The position numbers were made by a program, and so were the translations under genes. Shown here piece by piece: positions 51,510-55,222 of a DNA stretch of 55,222 bases. This DNA comes from Mobiluncus sp963511525 (GTDB taxonomy: Bacteria; Actinomycetota; Actinomycetes; Actinomycetales; Actinomycetaceae): NCBI RefSeq assembly GCF_963511525.1, contig NZ_CAUPIY010000013.1:1-55222 (forward strand), given 5' to 3'. The notes under the pieces were generated by a model. The model searched no databases. It had not been told where the DNA came from and saw nothing but the letters and a program-made list of their open reading frames with translations. Each line of letters starts with the position of its first letter. Position 1 is the stretch's first letter.

Positions 51510-51775
51510 CTGTTGACCGTTTGTGCCAGGATGGCTCGTATTCACGCCGAGAAGTATTCCGCATATGGGGTGCGTAAAATTTGGCACGCGATGCGTCGGG
51601 TTGGTGTTTTGGCCGTTGCAAACCGTCAGACTAATGCGCCTAACCGGTGTGAAAAGTGTGATTAGGGAGCGCAAACTCCTAACTATAAGGCTCGCTAAAA
51701 TAATTGATAACCGCCCTGATTTAGTCAATCGTAATTTTCAGCGCGGCAGAACCTAACCAGCTATGGGTAGCCGAC
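51510..51775 (+). pseudogene. Decayed IS3-family transposase (OrfB) remnant
   Basis: Fragments in different frames match consecutive parts of IS3-type OrfB. 51510-51605 reads ARMARIHAEKYSAYGVRK and IWHAMRR, the N-terminal HTH_21 pattern. RPDLVNRNF lies at about 51713-51739, and AEPNQLWVADI, which carries the first catalytic Asp, is in the next frame at about 51745-51777. The DNA between is shortened and frame-broken. No inverted ends are seen. The element is dead. Confidence 0.7.
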
Positions 51776-51825
51776 ATCACAGCAAAGACAGCCAAACATG
51801 CGGCCGTGACTACAGCCCTCGACGA

Positions 51826-51960
51826 TCTCACGGGCGAACCTGTGAGCGAGTTCCGCCCCTCACAGTGGAGCGCACTCATCGACACGCCATCGTAGGCGAG
51901 GATACGATCCGGTTCGTATTCCACACCGGTGAACAGGTGAGCATAGTCCTGCAAGGGTGA
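51826..51960 (+). pseudogene. Possible serine recombinase C-terminal remnant
   Basis: Two overlapping frames together read EFRPSQWSALIDT and then AIVGEDTIRFVFHTGEQVSIV, stopping at about 51960. The pattern W-x-x-L-[IV]-D followed by a beta pair with FxFxTGxxV resembles the C-terminal tail of large serine recombinases. One frameshift separates the parts. The call rests on pattern only. Confidence 0.35.
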
Positions 51961-52010
51961 TGCTCGTATCGGTTTACGTGCACGGCTAGGCACACCTCCC
52001 AGAAATTTGA

Positions 52011-52029
52011 TAAGGTTAGCCTTGCCTAA
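52011..52029 (+). promoter_or_regulatory. DtxR/IdeR-type iron box
   Basis: TAAGGTTAGCCTTGCCTAA matches the classical actinobacterial iron-box consensus (TTAGGTTAGGCTAACCTAA) at 15 of 19 positions and keeps both half-sites. It ends 17 nt before the start of the first ABC gene, so iron-bound DtxR should block the operon when iron is sufficient. Confidence 0.75.
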
Positions 52030-52045
52030 GAAGGATGGTGTTTAC

Positions 52046-53833
52046 GTGAACGATAGTGTAACGGATCAGGTTGTTGAAGGTGAGTATGGGTCCGCGAAGG
52101 AAAAATCTGTCGCTGGCCAGAACGCGATTCGTCAGCTATCGCAGCCGGTGAAAGGCAAGCTGTTCGTCGCGCAGGTTTTGGCTTTTCTCTCTGGTGTGTT
52201 GGCTATTGCCCCGTATGTGGCTCTGGTGGAGCTTGGCAGAGAACTTATGCAAGACCAGGTGGACCCGGCGCGGGTGAACTGGATCGTGATGCTCCTCGTC
52301 AGCGCATACATGACCCGGTTGACCTTATATTTTGTTGCATTGGGCGTGACGCATTTTATTGACCTGTCGTTGCGTAATCAGATGCGTCGGCAAATTGCCG
52401 CCCGAATGTCGACTGCTCCGCTGTCGTGGTTTACCCGCGAGGGTGAGGGGAAGATTCGCAAGACCATTCAGGATGATACGGCCACGGTGCACACAGTAAT
52501 CGCGCACGGGCCGATAGAGAAACTGAACGCGATCGTATCCCCGCTCGCCTTGTTGATGTATGCGTTTGTGGTGGATTGGCGACTCGCGTTGCTGTCGATT
52601 GCGACGATCCCGCTTTATGTGGGCATGTATGGTACGTCGATGCGTGGGATGAATGAGAAGACCGCGCAAATGGACACCAAGCTCGCTCAGGTTTCGGCAA
52701 CGATGGCCGAGTTCGTTGCCGGTATCTCAGTGGTGAAAGCGTTCGGCAAGGTCGGCCAAGCACATAAAGCCTATTTAGATGCAGCTAACGAGTTTTCTAA
52801 GTTCTACCGGGCTTGGTGTATGCCGCTGGTGTCGATGTCGGTCGCCTCATTTTCGTGGGTGTCAATCCCGGTGTTGTTGATCGTGAACCTTGGCGGTGGC
52901 GCGTTGATGATGAACGCCGGTTGGGTGAGCATCTACGAGGTGATAACGACCACGTTGATCGCCTTGGTGCTGCCGGGAGCGTTGATGGCAGTCGCAACCA
53001 TCGCCTGGTCGTACCAGCTCGCAGGGTCTGCGGCAGTGAGGCTGGTGAACGTCATGGAGCTACCGGCATTGCCTCAGCCCAATGCGCCGCAGACACCACA
53101 CGGTCATGATATCGAGATTCGGGGTGTGTCGTATGCCTATGACGACACCCAGGCATTAGACGAGGTAAGCCTGAGCATTCCGGCAGGCACAGTGACCGCG
53201 CTGGTTGGCCCGTCGGGTGCGGGCAAATCGACGTTGGCAAGTCTAATGGCCCGCTTCGATGACCCGGACGCTGGCATGATCACTATCGGCGGGGTTGATC
53301 TAAAGAACATTTCCCAGGATGTGTTGTATTCGACGGTTGCATTCGTTCTGCAAGATGCACAGCTTATTCGTGACACCATCCACAACAACATTTCCCTGGG
53401 CGCGCCAGACGCAACCTTGGATCAGGTGCGGCAGGCGGCGCGGGCAGCGCAGATCGACGAGTTCATCATGAGCCTGCCAGATGGTTACGACACCGTGTTG
53501 GGGGAGGACACCCACGTTTCGGGCGGGCAGGCAGCCCGTATCGCGATCGCCCGGGCGCTCATGGTTGATGCCCCAGTGTTGGTGCTGGACGAGGCGACGG
53601 CGATGGCGGACCCGGAATCGGAATCGAAAATCCAACAAGCTCTCTCGACTCTTGCCAAAGGCAGAACCGTGATTGTGATCGCCCACCGACTGGCCTCGAT
53701 CAGAGGGGCAGACCAAATCGTCGTCATGGAACGCGGGCGCATTGCTGTGGTCGGTAAACACGACGAGCTGTTGGGTAATGCGCACTATCAGGCACTTCTT
53801 GCCCAAGGTGCATGCGAGGAGATGACACGATGA
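52046..53833 (+). CDS. Iron-regulated ABC half-transporter 1 (exporter fold)
   Basis: A 595-aa fusion of a six-helix ABC membrane domain (about residues 25-330) and a nucleotide-binding domain. Walker A is GPSGAGKST (about 387), the signature is VSGGQ in place of LSGGQ (about 490), and Walker B is VLVLDEAT (about 510), followed by the His switch IAHRLAS. Start GTG 52046 with AAGGAT upstream and the iron box just before. Its stop overlaps the next gene (ATGA), so the two make a heterodimer. Pairs of this type behind iron boxes (IrtAB, YbtPQ) import ferric siderophores despite the exporter fold; the exact role is inferred. Confidence 0.87.
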   Translation: MNDSVTDQVVEGEYGSAKEKSVAGQNAIRQLSQPVKGKLFVAQVLAFLSGVLAIAPYVALVELGRELMQDQVDPARVNWIVMLLVSAYMTRLTLYFVALGVTHFIDLSLRNQMRRQIAARMSTAPLSWFTREGEGKIRKTIQDDTATVHTVIAHGPIEKLNAIVSPLALLMYAFVVDWRLALLSIATIPLYVGMYGTSMRGMNEKTAQMDTKLAQVSATMAEFVAGISVVKAFGKVGQAHKAYLDAANEFSKFYRAWCMPLVSMSVASFSWVSIPVLLIVNLGGGALMMNAGWVSIYEVITTTLIALVLPGALMAVATIAWSYQLAGSAAVRLVNVMELPALPQPNAPQTPHGHDIEIRGVSYAYDDTQALDEVSLSIPAGTVTALVGPSGAGKSTLASLMARFDDPDAGMITIGGVDLKNISQDVLYSTVAFVLQDAQLIRDTIHNNISLGAPDATLDQVRQAARAAQIDEFIMSLPDGYDTVLGEDTHVSGGQAARIAIARALMVDAPVLVLDEATAMADPESESKIQQALSTLAKGRTVIVIAHRLASIRGADQIVVMERGRIAVVGKHDELLGNAHYQALLAQGACEEMTR

Positions 53834-55222
53834 ATCAACTATTGCTACCACGCTTTAAGCGTTTGATGGAACCCCCCTCGTGGCGAGACCTCTCGGTCGG
53901 TCAAGCGTGGGGTGCGGTCTCAGGACTGTGTCACGGCTTTGCCCTGCTGACTCTGCTTCCCGCAGCAAGTGCCCTAGCAACCGGAATGCCGGTGTGGGGG
54001 CTGTCGTTTTCGGGCTGGCTCATCGCCTTGGTGGTAATCGCGATGCTGGGCGTGGGCACGGAGTTTTATGGCATGCGCACCGGCTATATCGGCGCGCTCG
54101 GATTCATTCACGACGTCCACCAAGCGGTCGGCAACAAGGTAGCCCGCCTACCGTTGGGAGTGTTCGATTCGGGTAGCTCTGGACGGCTGTCGCGCATGGT
54201 CACCCAGGAAATGATGAACCTGGGCGAGTCGGCGGCACATTTCATTTTCTCCCTCGTCCAAAAACTCTCAGCCGTGCTCGTAGTCACTGTGGGAACCTGG
54301 TTCTGGGATTGGCGGCTGGGACTGACCTTGACGATCGCCTTCCCAATCATGCTCGCCTTCCTCCATATCTCCCGCGTGCTTCTTGATAAAGGTAAGAAGG
54401 TTTCCGAACCAGCCGAGTCAGAGTTGGCGGCTCGCATGGTCGAATTCGCCACCTGCCAAGGCGCGCTGCGCTCCTGCCATGTCGCCGACGACTACCCGGC
54501 CCTTGATCGGGCATTCAAACAGGCTGACCGCAAAAGCCGCAAAGCATTGTGGATCGAAACATTAGCGAACCTGATAAACGGAATGTTCGTCCAAGCCCTT
54601 GTCGTGGTAATGATTTGGCTGACCGCCCAACTCGCCCTCGGCGGGCAGATGAATGCGTTGAACGCTGTGGTCACCATCGGCATGTGCCTGCGGTTCACCA
54701 CCATGCTCCAAGACATCGGTGGCTGCATGACCGGGCTGGAAGAACGCCGTCAGCAGATGAATCACGTCGACAAGGTCATGGACGCTCCCGAACTGTCCGA
54801 ACCCGATGTCTCCACACCGGTGAGCGCTCCTGGTGATGTTCGTTTCGAGGACGTCACCTTCGGCTACGATCCGGACACCCCGGTTCTCCGTGATATTTCC
54901 TTCCATGTCCCGCAAGGCGGCATGTGTGCCCTGGTTGGTCCATCTGGGTGCGGGAAGACGACGATCGCCCGGTTGGTTGCACGTTTCTGGGATGTGCAGT
55001 CCGGCAGCGTGCGCGTTGGCGGGGTTGATGTGCGCGAGCAAACCATCGAAGACCTGATGCGCCAGGTGTCTCTCGTCTTCCAAGACGTCTACTTATTCAA
55101 TGACACGCTCGAGGCCAATATTCGCCTTGGTAACCCAGAAGCTACCGATGAAGAGATTCGATGGGCGGCTGACCTGTCGGGCGTGACGGAAATCGTCAAC
55201 CGCCTCCCAGACGGCTGGAATT
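53830..55222 (+). CDS. Iron-regulated ABC half-transporter 2 (partial)
   Basis: Starts at ATG 53830, 4 nt inside the first transporter gene, and stays open to the window edge (464 codons, no stop). It has an N-terminal membrane domain (about 1-310) with several hydrophobic helices, then the nucleotide-binding domain with Walker A GPSGCGKTT (about 370) and the Q-loop SLVFQDVYLF; the signature and Walker B lie beyond the end. Sequence near the end (LGNPEATDEEIRWAA, RLPDGW) is normal for the family. Together with the first gene it should form a heterodimeric transporter. Confidence 0.87.
   Translation, partial: MNQLLLPRFKRLMEPPSWRDLSVGQAWGAVSGLCHGFALLTLLPAASALATGMPVWGLSFSGWLIALVVIAMLGVGTEFYGMRTGYIGALGFIHDVHQAVGNKVARLPLGVFDSGSSGRLSRMVTQEMMNLGESAAHFIFSLVQKLSAVLVVTVGTWFWDWRLGLTLTIAFPIMLAFLHISRVLLDKGKKVSEPAESELAARMVEFATCQGALRSCHVADDYPALDRAFKQADRKSRKALWIETLANLINGMFVQALVVVMIWLTAQLALGGQMNALNAVVTIGMCLRFTTMLQDIGGCMTGLEERRQQMNHVDKVMDAPELSEPDVSTPVSAPGDVRFEDVTFGYDPDTPVLRDISFHVPQGGMCALVGPSGCGKTTIARLVARFWDVQSGSVRVGGVDVREQTIEDLMRQVSLVFQDVYLFNDTLEANIRLGNPEATDEEIRWAADLSGVTEIVNRLPDGWN

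Noticed and set aside
53880..54176. Short plus-strand frames inside 53830-55222
   Set aside because: They lie out of frame within the second ABC gene, which stays open from 53830 to the window edge.
1..55222. CRISPR array or cas genes, rRNA and tRNA genes
   Set aside because: No regularly spaced repeats, Cas motifs, rRNA signatures or complete tRNA cloverleafs were seen in the intergenic regions.

Overview
The window looks like chromosomal DNA from an actinobacterium of the Actinomycetaceae, most likely Mobiluncus or a close relative. This is inferred from mid-to-high GC, actinobacterial versions of the core genes (a cysteine-free bL32, a long-form LeuA, a DtxR-type iron box), and four methyl-accepting chemotaxis proteins, which imply a motile organism. 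The species was not confirmed by any search.

Layout. 1-4.2 kb: molybdenum cofactor genes (moeA, moaC, moaB/mog) with a divergent tatB-tatA-tatC operon between them. 4.2-10.6 kb: a chemoreceptor array of three related amino-acid-binding lipoproteins, the first frameshifted. The second and third are each followed at once by a chemoreceptor, and the two receptors share an identical 899-bp signalling block. 10.6-13.7 kb: two transporter genes on the minus strand (ThrE-like, then an AspT/YidE-like carrier). 13.9-20.7 kb: the branched-chain amino acid operon ilvB-ilvN-ilvC-(EamA exporter)-leuB-ilvE. 20.9-25.2 kb: a small DUF4870-like protein, an acyltransferase/SGNH envelope enzyme and citramalate synthase. 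25.4-28.7 kb: two more chemoreceptors. 28.8-33.7 kb: a repeat-containing hypothetical, leuA with a Leu-codon leader peptide, and a lactate permease.

33.8-37.9 kb is an AT-richer accessory island, all on the minus strand: a 63-aa secreted peptide, a histidine kinase, a NarL-type response regulator, an intergenic operator, a secreted Ala/Gly-rich four-cysteine protein and a two-TM mini-protein. The same operator motif lies upstream of the peptide gene. The island lies inside the relic of a tandem duplication of the lctP-recO interval, whose novel joint (a recO start fused to an lctP tail at TATCGT) is preserved at 37,238. I consider this the best candidate for an undescribed system: a peptide-signalled two-component module controlling a secreted, possibly membrane-active protein and its putative immunity partner.

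38-48.5 kb: recO, uppS, a secreted trypsin-fold protease with duplicated propeptide domains, cysE, cysK, yigZ, rpmF (bL32), a HAD phosphatase, a solitary DNA methyltransferase, a U32-family protein and a GNAT acetyltransferase. 48.5-51.3 kb: a fructokinase, a striking three-way-junction inverted-repeat cluster, and two unrecognised genes in an operon. 51.5-52.0 kb: decayed IS3-family transposase and possible serine recombinase remnants. 52-55.2 kb: two translationally coupled exporter-fold ABC half-transporters behind an iron box, probably for siderophore or iron handling; the second runs off the window.

The branched-chain pathway is split into ilvBNC-leuB-ilvE, cimA and leuA; ilvD and leuCD are not in the window. 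Having cimA means 2-oxobutyrate for isoleucine can be made from pyruvate. No tRNA, rRNA or CRISPR array was recognised.
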